Assembly: GCA_003164035.1 (NCBI GenBank)
Contig: PLRS01000141.1
Coordinates: forward strand, 24,436-88,435
Origin: Bryobacterales bacterium
GTDB lineage: Bacteria; Acidobacteriota; Terriglobia; Bryobacterales; Bryobacteraceae
DNA: 64,000 nt
Direction of reading: 5' to 3'
Shown here in pieces: positions 42,870 to 51,222 of this stretch. Position 1 is the stretch's first letter. The number at the start of each line of letters is the position of its first letter. A model generated the notes under the pieces. It was not told the origin of the DNA and ran no database searches. It saw nothing but the letters and a program-made list of their open reading frames with translations. The position numbers and the translations under genes were made by a program.

Positions 42870-45800
42870 GTGAACCTCTCGCGCATTTTTATCCAGCGCC
42901 CGGTAATGACGGCGCTGCTCTCGATGGCCATCCTGCTGTTCGGCGCGGTGGCCTTTCGCGCCCTGCCGGTGGCGGCCCTGCCCAGCGTCGACTACCCCAC
43001 CATCCAGGTCACCGCCGCCCTGCCCGGTGCCAGTCCGGAAACCGTGGCATCGTCGGTGGCCACCCCGCTGGAGCGCCAGTTCTCCACCATCTCCGGCATT
43101 CAGTCCATGAATTCGGTGAACTCGCTCGGCAGCAGCCAGATCACCGTGCAGTTCAACCTCAGCCGTAATATCGACGCCGCCGCGCAGGACGTTCAAGCCG
43201 CCATCAGCGCCGCCGGCGGCAACCTGCCTGCCACCATGCCGCGCCCGCCCACCTACCAGAAGGTCAATCCCGCCGAACAGCCCGTGCTCTACCTGTCGCT
43301 CGATTCCCAGGCGCTGCCCCTCTACCGCGTCACCGATATTGCCACCAACGTGCTCGCCAACCGCATCTCGATGGCGGGCGGCGTTTCCCGCGTCCAGGTT
43401 TACGGCGAGCAGAAGTACGCCGTGCGCGTGCGCGTGGATCCCGACCGTCTGGCCGCCCACAACATCGGCCTGGACGAAGTCGGAAATGCGATCGCCGCCA
43501 GCAATTCCAACCTGCCCACCGGGCGCCTGGATGGCGCGCACCAGGCCTTCACCATCGAATCCAACGGCGCCCTGTTCAACGCCGCCGCCTTCCGGCCGGT
43601 GGTGGTGGCGTGGCGCAGCGGCGCGCCCGTCCGCCTGGAAGAGCTGGGCACCGTCGCCGATAGCGTGGAGGATACCAAGCTCATCGCCTGGTTCAACGAC
43701 GTCCGCGGCGTGATCCTGGCCGTCGAGCGCCAGCCCGGCACCAATACCGTCGACGTGGTGGATAATATCCGGCTCCTGATGCCCGAATTCCGGCGCGCCA
43801 TTCCCGCCTCGGTCCGGCTTTCGGTCATGTTCGATGCGTCGGACTCGATTCGCAATTCCATTCGCGACGTCGAGTTCACGCTGCTGCTCACCATCTGCGT
43901 CGTGGTGATGGTGATCTTCCTGTTCTTGCGCAATCTCTCCGCCACCCTGATCCCCGGCTGCGCCGTGCCGTTTTCGATCGTCGGCACGTTCGCCGTGATG
44001 TACCTGCTCGGCTACAGCCTGAATAACCTTTCGCTGATGGCCCTGACGCTTTCGGTCGGGTTCGTGGTGGACGATGCCATTGTCATGCTGGAAAACATCG
44101 TCCGCCACATGGAAATGGGCGAATCGCGCATGGAGGCCGCCTTTGCCGCTTCGCGCGAGATCGGCTTCACCATCCTTTCCATGACGTTGTCGCTGGTGGC
44201 GGTCTTCATCCCGGTGCTGTTCATGGCGGGAATCGTGGGCCGCCTGCTGCATGAATTCTCGGTCACCATCGTGGTGGCGATCCTGATTTCCGGATTCGTC
44301 TCGCTCACCCTCACTCCCATGCTGGGCAGCCGTTTCCTGAAGCCCTCCCGCGTGGCGCATCACGGCATCGCCTACCGCGCGCTGGAAGGCGGATTCGATC
44401 GCCTCACGCATTGGTACGAGCGCACCCTGTCGGTGGCGCTGCGTTTTCGCCTGGCCACCCTGGGGGTCGCGCTGGCGATGCTGGTCGGCACCGTTTACCT
44501 GTTCGAGATCATGCCCAAGGGCTTCATCCCCAGCCAGGACCAGGGTTTCCTTTTTGCCGTGATCCTGGGGCCGCAGGACGCCTCGTTCGAATACATGGCC
44601 GACCACGCCCACGCGGTGGCCGAAATCGCCCGCGCCAATCCCAATCTGTCCGACGTGGGCGCGTTCGTCATTGGCGGCAACCAGGCCTTCTTTTTCGCCA
44701 AAACCAAGCCGCGCGACCAGCGGAAATTGTCGGTCGACGAAATCATCACCCAGCTCCGGCCCGCCACCATGGCCGTCCCCGGCGTATTCACGTTTCTGCA
44801 GAATCCGCCGCCTATTACCGTGAGCGGACAGGAAGGGCAGAGCGTCTACCAGCTCACCATGCAGAGCACCAACCTGGACGAGATCTACTCCTGGGCGCCG
44901 CGCCTCGCCGCCGCCATGCAAAAGATACCGGGCATGGTGGATGTCAACAGCGACATGCAGATTTCGAGCCCGCAGGTGATGGTGGACATCGATCGCGACC
45001 GCGCCGTGGCGCTCGGCGTCACCCCGGCCGTGGTGCAGACCGCCCTGTTCAGCGCCTTTAGCGACCGCGAGGTTTCGGTGATCTACGCCCCCGCCGACGA
45101 ATACCAGGTGATCCTGGAGTTGGACCCGCGCTACCAGCGTTCGCCACAGGCGCTTTCGAAACTCTACGTGCGCTCGTCGGGCGGCGCGCTCGTGCCGCTC
45201 GATGCCGTCACCCGTATTTCCCGGCGCACCGGCCCGCTCAACATCAACCATTTCGGGCAACTGCCGGCGGTGACGATCTCCTTCAACCTGCTCCCCGGTA
45301 TGTCGCTCGGCCAGGCCGCCACCGCGGTCGATGGCGCGGTGAGCGATCTGCGCATGCCGGCTAGCATCTCGACCGCCTTTCAGGGCACGGTAAAAGAGTT
45401 CCAGGAGTCTTTCCGCAACCTCACCCTGCTGCTCATCGTGGCCATTCTGGTCATCTACATCGTGCTCGGTATGCTGTATGAGAGCTTCATTCACCCCATC
45501 ACGATTCTGTCCGGCTTGCCCTCGGCGGTCTTCGGCGCGCTGCTCACGCTGAAGCTGTTTCACCGCGAGCTCGACCTGTATGCTTTCGTGGGCATCGTGA
45601 TGCTGTTCGGCGTGGTGAAAAAGAACGCCATCATGATGATCGATTTCGCCATCGACGCCCGCCACGGCGGGGCCGACCCGCGCGCGGCCATCTGGCAGGG
45701 CTGCCTGCTGCGTTTCCGCCCGATCATGATGACCACCGTAGCGGCCCTGTTCGGCACCCTCCCCATCGCCCTCGGCTATGGCGAAGGCGCCGACGCGCGC

Positions 45801-45947
45801 CAGCCGCTCGGCCTGGCCGTGGTCGGCGGCCTGGTGGTGAGCCAGTTCCTGACGCTCTACATTACCCCGGTAATCTATCTCTACCTGGAGCGTTTTCAGG
45901 AGTGGCTGAAAGGCGCCCCGGCGCCACAGCGCGTGATCGCGGATTGA
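42870..45947 (+). CDS. RND multidrug efflux permease, MdtB/AcrB type
   Basis: A 1025-residue inner-membrane pump. It starts NLSRIFIQRPVMTALLSMAI, contains LPxVDYPTIQVTAxxPGASP (here LPSVDYPTIQVTAALPGASP), and the central helices carry the proton-relay residues (SVGFVVDDAIVMLENIVRHM has the DD pair). A second half (GFIPSQDQGFLFAVILGPQD) and the family helix LLIVAILVIYIVLGMLYESF follow. It exports drugs, dyes or bile-salt-like compounds by proton antiport. The start is GTG 42870, the only one that preserves the first helix. It is coupled to the adaptor gene; no regulator is visible nearby. Confidence 0.95.
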   Translation: MNLSRIFIQRPVMTALLSMAILLFGAVAFRALPVAALPSVDYPTIQVTAALPGASPETVASSVATPLERQFSTISGIQSMNSVNSLGSSQITVQFNLSRNIDAAAQDVQAAISAAGGNLPATMPRPPTYQKVNPAEQPVLYLSLDSQALPLYRVTDIATNVLANRISMAGGVSRVQVYGEQKYAVRVRVDPDRLAAHNIGLDEVGNAIAASNSNLPTGRLDGAHQAFTIESNGALFNAAAFRPVVVAWRSGAPVRLEELGTVADSVEDTKLIAWFNDVRGVILAVERQPGTNTVDVVDNIRLLMPEFRRAIPASVRLSVMFDASDSIRNSIRDVEFTLLLTICVVVMVIFLFLRNLSATLIPGCAVPFSIVGTFAVMYLLGYSLNNLSLMALTLSVGFVVDDAIVMLENIVRHMEMGESRMEAAFAASREIGFTILSMTLSLVAVFIPVLFMAGIVGRLLHEFSVTIVVAILISGFVSLTLTPMLGSRFLKPSRVAHHGIAYRALEGGFDRLTHWYERTLSVALRFRLATLGVALAMLVGTVYLFEIMPKGFIPSQDQGFLFAVILGPQDASFEYMADHAHAVAEIARANPNLSDVGAFVIGGNQAFFFAKTKPRDQRKLSVDEIITQLRPATMAVPGVFTFLQNPPPITVSGQEGQSVYQLTMQSTNLDEIYSWAPRLAAAMQKIPGMVDVNSDMQISSPQVMVDIDRDRAVALGVTPAVVQTALFSAFSDREVSVIYAPADEYQVILELDPRYQRSPQALSKLYVRSSGGALVPLDAVTRISRRTGPLNINHFGQLPAVTISFNLLPGMSLGQAATAVDGAVSDLRMPASISTAFQGTVKEFQESFRNLTLLLIVAILVIYIVLGMLYESFIHPITILSGLPSAVFGALLTLKLFHRELDLYAFVGIVMLFGVVKKNAIMMIDFAIDARHGGADPRAAIWQGCLLRFRPIMMTTVAALFGTLPIALGYGEGADARQPLGLAVVGGLVVSQFLTLYITPVIYLYLERFQEWLKGAPAPQRVIAD

Positions 45948-46000
45948 TGTCGGTGTTCAGCCATTCGCTCTTTTTGAGCGAACGCACGTTTGCATAAGTC

Positions 46001-46119
46001 GTGGGGCGGGCAATTTTGCCCGCAGCCGCCTTTTTGGCGGCTCTCTCGCCGCGTGCCAGGCCTTCCTGCCAGGCGGGTGCCGGCCAAAGGCCGGCTGCAG
46101 CCAGAATTGGCTGCCCCAC
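46001..46119. repeat. GTGGGGC palindromic cluster (composite hairpin element)
   Basis: GTGGGGCGGGCAATTTTGCC at 46001 is imperfectly inverted by the segment ending GGCTGCCCCAC at 46119. Between them are AGCCGCC-TTTTT-GGCGGCT and GCCGGCC-AAA-GGCCGGC. It lies downstream of the RND pump, where it may also act as a terminator. Related hairpins occur at 9426, 53911 and 61931. Confidence 0.65.
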
Positions 46120-46200
46120 AATTTGTGAAGAAACGCGGCCGGGGCGAATAGTATGGAGCACCTGAGGACCCCGGCGTTCCCGAGGCCTTCCCGGCCACTC

Positions 46201-47154
46201 TCATGCTTCCAGCAGCACTTTGAGCGTGCCGGGCGCGGCGGCTCTGGCGAATGCTTGCGGCGCTTCGGAAAGCGGGAAGCGGGCCTGGATCATGGCTTCG
46301 ACGGGAATGATGCGGTGCTCGAGCAGGGGCAGGGAAGCCTCGAAGCGGCCGCAGCGCGAGCCCACCAGGGTGATTTCGTTGACGATCAGCGGAGCCGTAT
46401 CCACTCCGACCGTGCCGTGTACGGTGGATTTGAGCACCAGCGTGCCGCGCGGGCGCACCAGTTGGGCGGCGGCGCGCAGGCCATCGGCCGAGCCGGTGGC
46501 ATCGACTACGAAATCGTAGGCGGCCGTGGGGAGGGCGCCGGTAGTTACAACCGTGTGGACACCGCGGGCGGCGGCGATGGCGAGCTTATCGGGGTGATGG
46601 CCGAACTGGTGGACGGGGTAGCCGTAAGCGTCCAGCGTCAGCGCGATGAGCAATCCCAGCTTGCCGTCGCCCAACACGGCGACCGGCTCGCCCCAGGGGA
46701 TGGCCACCTGGTCGAGAATCTCGCAGGCGGCGGCCAGCGGTTCGGCGAAGACGGCGCGCTCGGATGGGAGATCGTCGGGCAGCACGTGGAGGTTCGATTC
46801 CGGAAGGGTGAAGTATTCGGCGAATGCGCCGGGATGGTTGACGATGCCGAGGACGGCGCGCGTGGCGCAATGGCGGCCGAGCCCCCGGCGGCAGGAATCG
46901 CAATCGCCGCAGGCGAGGTTGATTTCCCCTACCACCCGCTTGCCCACCAGGGCGCGGTCGTCGGCTTCCACCACTTCGGCCACGAACTCATGGCCCGGCG
47001 TGCCGGAGAAACCATAGTAGCCGCGCTGCAGCTCCAGATCGGTATTGCAGATGCCGGCGACGATCAGGCGAAGCAGCGCGTATCCGGGCGGGCGAAGGGG
47101 CGGATCCACGCGGCGCATCTCGACACTTCCGTTTTCCAGGTGAACAGCCAGCAT
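46201..47154 (-). CDS. Zinc-dependent alcohol dehydrogenase (MDR family)
   Basis: A 317-residue medium-chain dehydrogenase. The catalytic zinc ligands are Cys in AGICNTDLELQRG, His/Glu in GTPGHEFVAEV, and a later Glu. Structural zinc is bound by the four Cys of CGDCDSCRRGLGRHC. The cofactor-binding Rossmann core contains AVLGDGKLGLLIALTLDAYG. A shorter than usual total length (most are about 340-360) reflects a compact C-terminal end. Substrate not assignable; sequence resembles sugar or threonine-type dehydrogenases. ATG 47154 is preceded by TATTAT 6 bases upstream, giving a probable leaderless transcript. Divergent from thrC, 19 bp between start codons. Confidence 0.88.
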   Translation of the reverse strand: MLAVHLENGSVEMRRVDPPLRPPGYALLRLIVAGICNTDLELQRGYYGFSGTPGHEFVAEVVEADDRALVGKRVVGEINLACGDCDSCRRGLGRHCATRAVLGIVNHPGAFAEYFTLPESNLHVLPDDLPSERAVFAEPLAAACEILDQVAIPWGEPVAVLGDGKLGLLIALTLDAYGYPVHQFGHHPDKLAIAAARGVHTVVTTGALPTAAYDFVVDATGSADGLRAAAQLVRPRGTLVLKSTVHGTVGVDTAPLIVNEITLVGSRCGRFEASLPLLEHRIIPVEAMIQARFPLSEAPQAFARAAAPGTLKVLLEA

Positions 47155-47173
47155 GCACTTATAATAAGGCTTC
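47155..47173. promoter_or_regulatory. Bidirectional overlapping -10 region for the adh and thrC genes
   Basis: The near-palindrome CTTATAATAAG spans the intergenic bases. Plus-strand TATAAT at 47160-47165 is 8 bases before ATG 47174. The minus-strand TATTAT (47166-47161) is 6 bases before ATG 47154. Both transcripts would start at or within about two bases of their start codon. Confidence 0.55.
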
Positions 47174-48478
47174 ATGCCCGCCGAGCTGGTTTGCATCGCC
47201 GAATCGTGCCGCGCCCGATTTCCGGTCACCGAGATTGTGTACAACTGCCCCCGCTGCGGCGGATTGGTGGAAGCCGTGTATCCGCGCCAGGAATGCCCGC
47301 CGGACCATTGGAAGGCGCTGTGGCGCAACCGGCGCACGTCGAACGCGGCTCTCGACCAGAGCGGGGTATGGCGCTATCGCGAGTTCATCGCGTTTGGGAG
47401 CGAGGCGCACGCGGTGACGTTGAGGGAAGGGAACACGCCGCTGCTCGAAGGCCGCGGGGCTGCCGGGTATGGCGGCCTGGACCGGCTGGTCTTCAAGCAC
47501 CAGGGCTTCAACCCTACCGGCTCGTTCAAGGACAACGGCATGACGTGCGCCGTGGCGCAGGCGCGAAGGCTGGGGCTGCGGCGCGTGGGGTGCGTTTCCA
47601 CCGGCAACACTTCGGCCTCGATGGCGGCCTACGCCAGCGCGGCGGGGCTCGACCCGGTGATCTTCATTCCCAACGGCAATATCGCCTACGGCAAGCTGGC
47701 GCAGGCGCTGGAATACGGCGCGCGGACGCTGCAGGTGGAAGCCAATTTCGACCAGATTCTGGCGCTGGTGCGCCGCCTGGCCGACCGGCTGGGCATTTAC
47801 CTGCTGAACTCGATCAACCCGTTCCGCATCGAAGGGCAGAAGACCATCATGCTGGAGATGATGGACCAGCGCGAATGGCGGGCGCCCGATTGGGTGGTGG
47901 TGCCGGGCGGCAACCTGGGGAACACGTCGGCCTTCGGCAAGGCGTTCCGCGAAATGCGGGAGTGGGGATTGATCGACCGCACGCCGCGCCTGGCGGTGAT
48001 TCAAGCCGAGGGGGCGTCGCCCTTCTACGAGCTGTTCCGGTCGGCCGATCATTCGCGCCTCGTGGCCAATCCGCATCCGGAAACGCTCGCCACCGCGATC
48101 AAGATCGGCGACCCGGTATCGTGGCCGAAAGCGCTCCACGAAGTGCTGTCGTCAAACGGCACCGTGGAGCGGGTGACGGAGCAGGAGATTGCCGATGCAA
48201 AGGCCGTGATCGGCCGGTGCGGGATCGGCTGCGAGCCGGCGTCGGCGGCAACCCTGGCCGGCATCCGCAAGCTCACCGCCGCCGGCACCATCAAACGCGA
48301 CGCGGATGTGGTCGCCGTACTGACGGGCAACGTGCTGAAGGACCCGGACTACATTCATCGTTACCACACCGGAACGCTCGAAGACCCGGCGGGCCGTCCG
48401 ATCCGGTCGACTTACGGCAACGCGCCGGAGGTAGTACCGGCGGACGACGAGCGGATCGCGGAGTTGCTGGCGAAGTAG
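47174..48478 (+). CDS. thrC: Threonine synthase
   Basis: A 434-residue PLP enzyme that makes threonine from O-phosphohomoserine. The N-terminus has a zinc-ribbon-like set (Cys7, Cys12, Cys25, Cys28), as in one threonine synthase subgroup. LREGNTPLL is at residues 83-91. The PLP lysine is Lys119 in GFNPTGSFKDNGM. The phosphate-binding loop VVPGGNLGNTSAFGKA and the C-terminal segment CEPASAATLAGIRKL are family signatures. Start ATG 47174 has no ribosome-binding site and only 8 bases after a TATAAT. Other threonine genes are not adjacent. Confidence 0.94.
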   Translation: MPAELVCIAESCRARFPVTEIVYNCPRCGGLVEAVYPRQECPPDHWKALWRNRRTSNAALDQSGVWRYREFIAFGSEAHAVTLREGNTPLLEGRGAAGYGGLDRLVFKHQGFNPTGSFKDNGMTCAVAQARRLGLRRVGCVSTGNTSASMAAYASAAGLDPVIFIPNGNIAYGKLAQALEYGARTLQVEANFDQILALVRRLADRLGIYLLNSINPFRIEGQKTIMLEMMDQREWRAPDWVVVPGGNLGNTSAFGKAFREMREWGLIDRTPRLAVIQAEGASPFYELFRSADHSRLVANPHPETLATAIKIGDPVSWPKALHEVLSSNGTVERVTEQEIADAKAVIGRCGIGCEPASAATLAGIRKLTAAGTIKRDADVVAVLTGNVLKDPDYIHRYHTGTLEDPAGRPIRSTYGNAPEVVPADDERIAELLAK

Positions 48479-48538
48479 GAGTTTTCGCTGGTAAACCCGG
48501 CAGCTAAAAAATCGCTACAATTCAGGAAGGATAGGACA

Positions 48539-48823
48539 GTGACGGACGCCCAGTACATTACGTTCATTCTGGGGTTCGCCGCAACCATCGCGGCGATCCT
48601 AATCGCGCTGCTCATCAACAATGCCCGCCTGAACGACGCGAAGGAAGCCCTTCGATCCGACATGAAGGCGGGTGACGCCGCGATTCTCGCGCAGATGGCC
48701 ATGGACCGGTCCGACATGAGGGCTGGCGACACGGCGATCCTCTCTCAGATGGCCACGTATCAGATGGACATCATTTCCAAAATCGCCGAACTCGACAACC
48801 GCATCACCCGCCTGGAGCGGTAA
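48539..48823 (+). CDS. Small membrane-anchored coiled-coil protein with internal repeat
   Basis: A 94-residue protein. One transmembrane helix (FILGFAATIAAILIALLINN) is followed by two tandem repeats with the core SDM-K/R-AGD-A/T-AIL-A/S-QMA, and it ends TYQMDIISKIAELDNRITRL-ER. The ending is nearly identical to that of the protein at 25858. GTG 48539 is preceded by AGGAAGGATAGGA, and TACAAT lies at 48516-48521. The repeats make an extended amphipathic helix, so a membrane-tethered coiled coil is likely. Family and role are unknown. Confidence 0.65.
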   Translation: MTDAQYITFILGFAATIAAILIALLINNARLNDAKEALRSDMKAGDAAILAQMAMDRSDMRAGDTAILSQMATYQMDIISKIAELDNRITRLER

Positions 48824-48844
48824 ACCGCGGTTTCCGGACCGGGC

Positions 48845-48906
48845 GGGACAGCCTGAACGAATACCTTTTCGATAGGCGGAAAAAGGGACGGAGCAGACTG
48901 GCACAG
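48845..48906. repeat. REP-like motifs related to the MITE and right-end array
   Basis: GGGACAGCCTGAAC at 48845 also occurs at 63723, and GGGACGGAGCAGACTG at 48885 is the inverse of the CTGCTCCGTC motif inside the 21801-22166 element. It lies between two genes and encodes nothing. Confidence 0.5.
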
Positions 48907-48984
48907 TCGCGGAGAACTGCTATAGCCGCGCGCGTGTGTTAAGATAAGGCTGCTGCGTCCCCATCTCTCGCGAAGGTGTCTCAC

Positions 48985-51222
48985 ATGATGTTTGCGCGTG
49001 TAGCTGGCGCGGTGCTCGTTCTCACCGCGGCAGCGTGGCCGGCCGGCCTGACTTATTCCACTTACCTGAGTGGAGGGTTTACTCCCGCGGCCATTACGGC
49101 CGATTCGGGCGGAAATGTTTACCTCGCGGGCGCCACCGCGGCGAATCCCGGATATCCGTCCGCCGCGCCGTCACCGGCCGTTGTCGTGAAGGTAAACCCG
49201 GGGGGAACGAGCTATGTATACTACCGCTCGATTGGCGGCTCGGCACAGGATAGCGCGGCTGGGATTGCCGTGGATGGCGCGGGGAACGCGTACGTAGTCG
49301 GCACGGCGACCTCGCCCGATTTCCCGGTCACCGCCGGCCAGCAGGCGGGCACCCTTCCCGCCTCGGCCGGTGGCTCGCGGGCGTTTCTGGTGAAGCTGAA
49401 TCCGCGGGGCGAGGTGGTGTTCAGCGAAACGATCGGCAGCATGAATACCACCGGGCTGGCGGTGGCGCTGACGGCCCAAGGAGATATCGTAGTGAGCGGT
49501 ACGAGCGCCACTCCGCTCACGGCGACCGCGGGTGCTTACAGCAGTTCGAACGGCAGCGGGCTGTTTCTGATGGAATTCGATCCCACGGGCGCGAACGTGC
49601 TTTTCACGGCGGCCGGAATCGGCGGCAACGCGCTGGCGATCGACTCCGCCGGCAATATTTATATGGCCGGCGGCACCTTCGCAGCCGGTTATCCGACAAC
49701 TCCCGGAGCATACCAGCCCGGGCCCGGCTGCGCGGCGCAGTGCGGCATTTTCGGCCCTTTCCAATACATCACCAAGGTTGGCCCGGCCGCGGGGAGCCTG
49801 ATCTACTCTACGTTCGTAGGGGCTGGCTCTTCATCCATCAACAAAGGCCTCGTCGTGGATAGTAGCGGAAACGCCTATCTGACCGGTCTGAACTACAGCG
49901 GGTATCAGGCGATCATCGGCCCTCCCATGCCAGTGACGGCCACGCCGTTCCTCACCAAGCTCGACGCCGCGGGTGCGTCAGTGCTCTATTCGGTCTCCGC
50001 GGGTGGCGCGGGCGTGGTCTTCGGCTCCCAGAGCGATCTTTACGTGGGTGGTGCATGGGCTTCCCTGCAAACGGCTGGGGCCGGGATTCTTCCGGAACCG
50101 CCGTTGCCGCCGGGAGTGAGCGCGCCTCCCTCCGTTTGCCAAGCCAACAACATCACCACGTTCAGCGAGGGCACCGTTACGCACGTGGATCTGGCAACAG
50201 GCAACGTGCTGGGCACGGTGCTGGTGGATGGCTCGAACGTCAGCGTAACGGGAGTCGCCTACGCCGGTGGCTCGAACGTGTGGGCCGCAGGATCGACCCA
50301 GTTTGCCGACACGCCGATCACGCCGGGCGCCTTGATGCCGGCCTTCCTCGGGCGCGGACCGGATCCGGGCGCGTATCTCGGCGAGGCCAATTTCGGAACC
50401 GATTCCGCGGCGGCGCCGCGGATCGCCTGCATCGTGGATAGCGCCAACATGGCGCGCGTGGGCGTGGTTGCGCCCAGCCAGCTCATCAGCCTGATGGGAA
50501 CCGGCCTCGGACCCACTACCCCGTTAGCTGCCACCAACTACACCACCACATCGCTGGGGGGAGTGACGGTGACCTTCAACGGCGTGGCCGCGCCGCTGCT
50601 CTACGTTTCCTCGACGCAGATCAATGTGGCCGTGCCGGCGGGCGTGCTGGAGGAAGCGGGTGTTGGCCTCGTGAACTACGCCCTGATGCAGCTTACCGTG
50701 GACAACGTACCAGCGATGGCGCGCGAAATTCCGCTCGTTGCGAGCAATCCGAGCGTGTTTGGCGACCTTTCCGGTACAGTCAGCTCCTGTACCATGGGCG
50801 GCATCACCTATTACGGCGCGTTCACGGATCTGGCCTTGAATGCCGATGGGAACGTCAACTCCTGCACCGATCGCGCCAGCCCGGGCTCGCCCGTCTCGCT
50901 GTTCCTGAATGGGCTGGGCGTGAACGATTTCGATAACGAACCGAGCCCCTGGCAGGCAGCGCAGATTCCGATTGCGGTGACGATCGGCGGATGGTCGGCG
51001 CAGGTCACCGGTGTGACGGCGCTGAATCCGTTTGTGTGGCAAGTGCAGGCCACCGTGCCGGCGGCGCTGGCGCAAAGCTCGCTTTTCCTGTTCGGCGTGA
51101 CCGTGGACCTGAACCTGGCGACCGGCGTGGCAGCCGCCGGGCCTCTCACCGTGCAGTCGGTTTCCCCCTCGTACATCAATCCGGGCAATCCATATCTCAT
51201 GAGCGTGTGGGTGAACCCGTAG
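48985..51222 (+). CDS. Secreted repeat protein with Solibacter-type C-terminal domain
   Basis: A 745-residue protein with a signal peptide (residues 1-20, VAGAVLVLTAAAWPAG). Residues 20-480 hold SBBP/beta-propeller-like repeats of the form ITADSGGNVYLAGATA, IAVDGAGNAYVVGTATSPDF, VVDSSGNAYLTGLN. The C-terminal 250 residues (ANMARVGVVAPSQLISLMGT; GGVTVTFNGVAAPLLYVSST; QINVAVPAGV) match the roughly 215-residue domain known from Solibacter surface proteins (TIGR03437). ATG 48985 has AAGG 8 bases upstream. Its stop abuts the stop of the convergent ADOP gene with no gap. Probably extracellular; the ligand is unknown. Confidence 0.85.
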   Translation: MMFARVAGAVLVLTAAAWPAGLTYSTYLSGGFTPAAITADSGGNVYLAGATAANPGYPSAAPSPAVVVKVNPGGTSYVYYRSIGGSAQDSAAGIAVDGAGNAYVVGTATSPDFPVTAGQQAGTLPASAGGSRAFLVKLNPRGEVVFSETIGSMNTTGLAVALTAQGDIVVSGTSATPLTATAGAYSSSNGSGLFLMEFDPTGANVLFTAAGIGGNALAIDSAGNIYMAGGTFAAGYPTTPGAYQPGPGCAAQCGIFGPFQYITKVGPAAGSLIYSTFVGAGSSSINKGLVVDSSGNAYLTGLNYSGYQAIIGPPMPVTATPFLTKLDAAGASVLYSVSAGGAGVVFGSQSDLYVGGAWASLQTAGAGILPEPPLPPGVSAPPSVCQANNITTFSEGTVTHVDLATGNVLGTVLVDGSNVSVTGVAYAGGSNVWAAGSTQFADTPITPGALMPAFLGRGPDPGAYLGEANFGTDSAAAPRIACIVDSANMARVGVVAPSQLISLMGTGLGPTTPLAATNYTTTSLGGVTVTFNGVAAPLLYVSSTQINVAVPAGVLEEAGVGLVNYALMQLTVDNVPAMAREIPLVASNPSVFGDLSGTVSSCTMGGITYYGAFTDLALNADGNVNSCTDRASPGSPVSLFLNGLGVNDFDNEPSPWQAAQIPIAVTIGGWSAQVTGVTALNPFVWQVQATVPAALAQSSLFLFGVTVDLNLATGVAAAGPLTVQSVSPSYINPGNPYLMSVWVNP

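Noticed and set aside
42804..45665. 953-codon minus-strand open frame opposite the RND pump
   Set aside because: The plus strand encodes a full RND permease with all family motifs; the reverse frame is a His/Gln/Glu-rich shadow.
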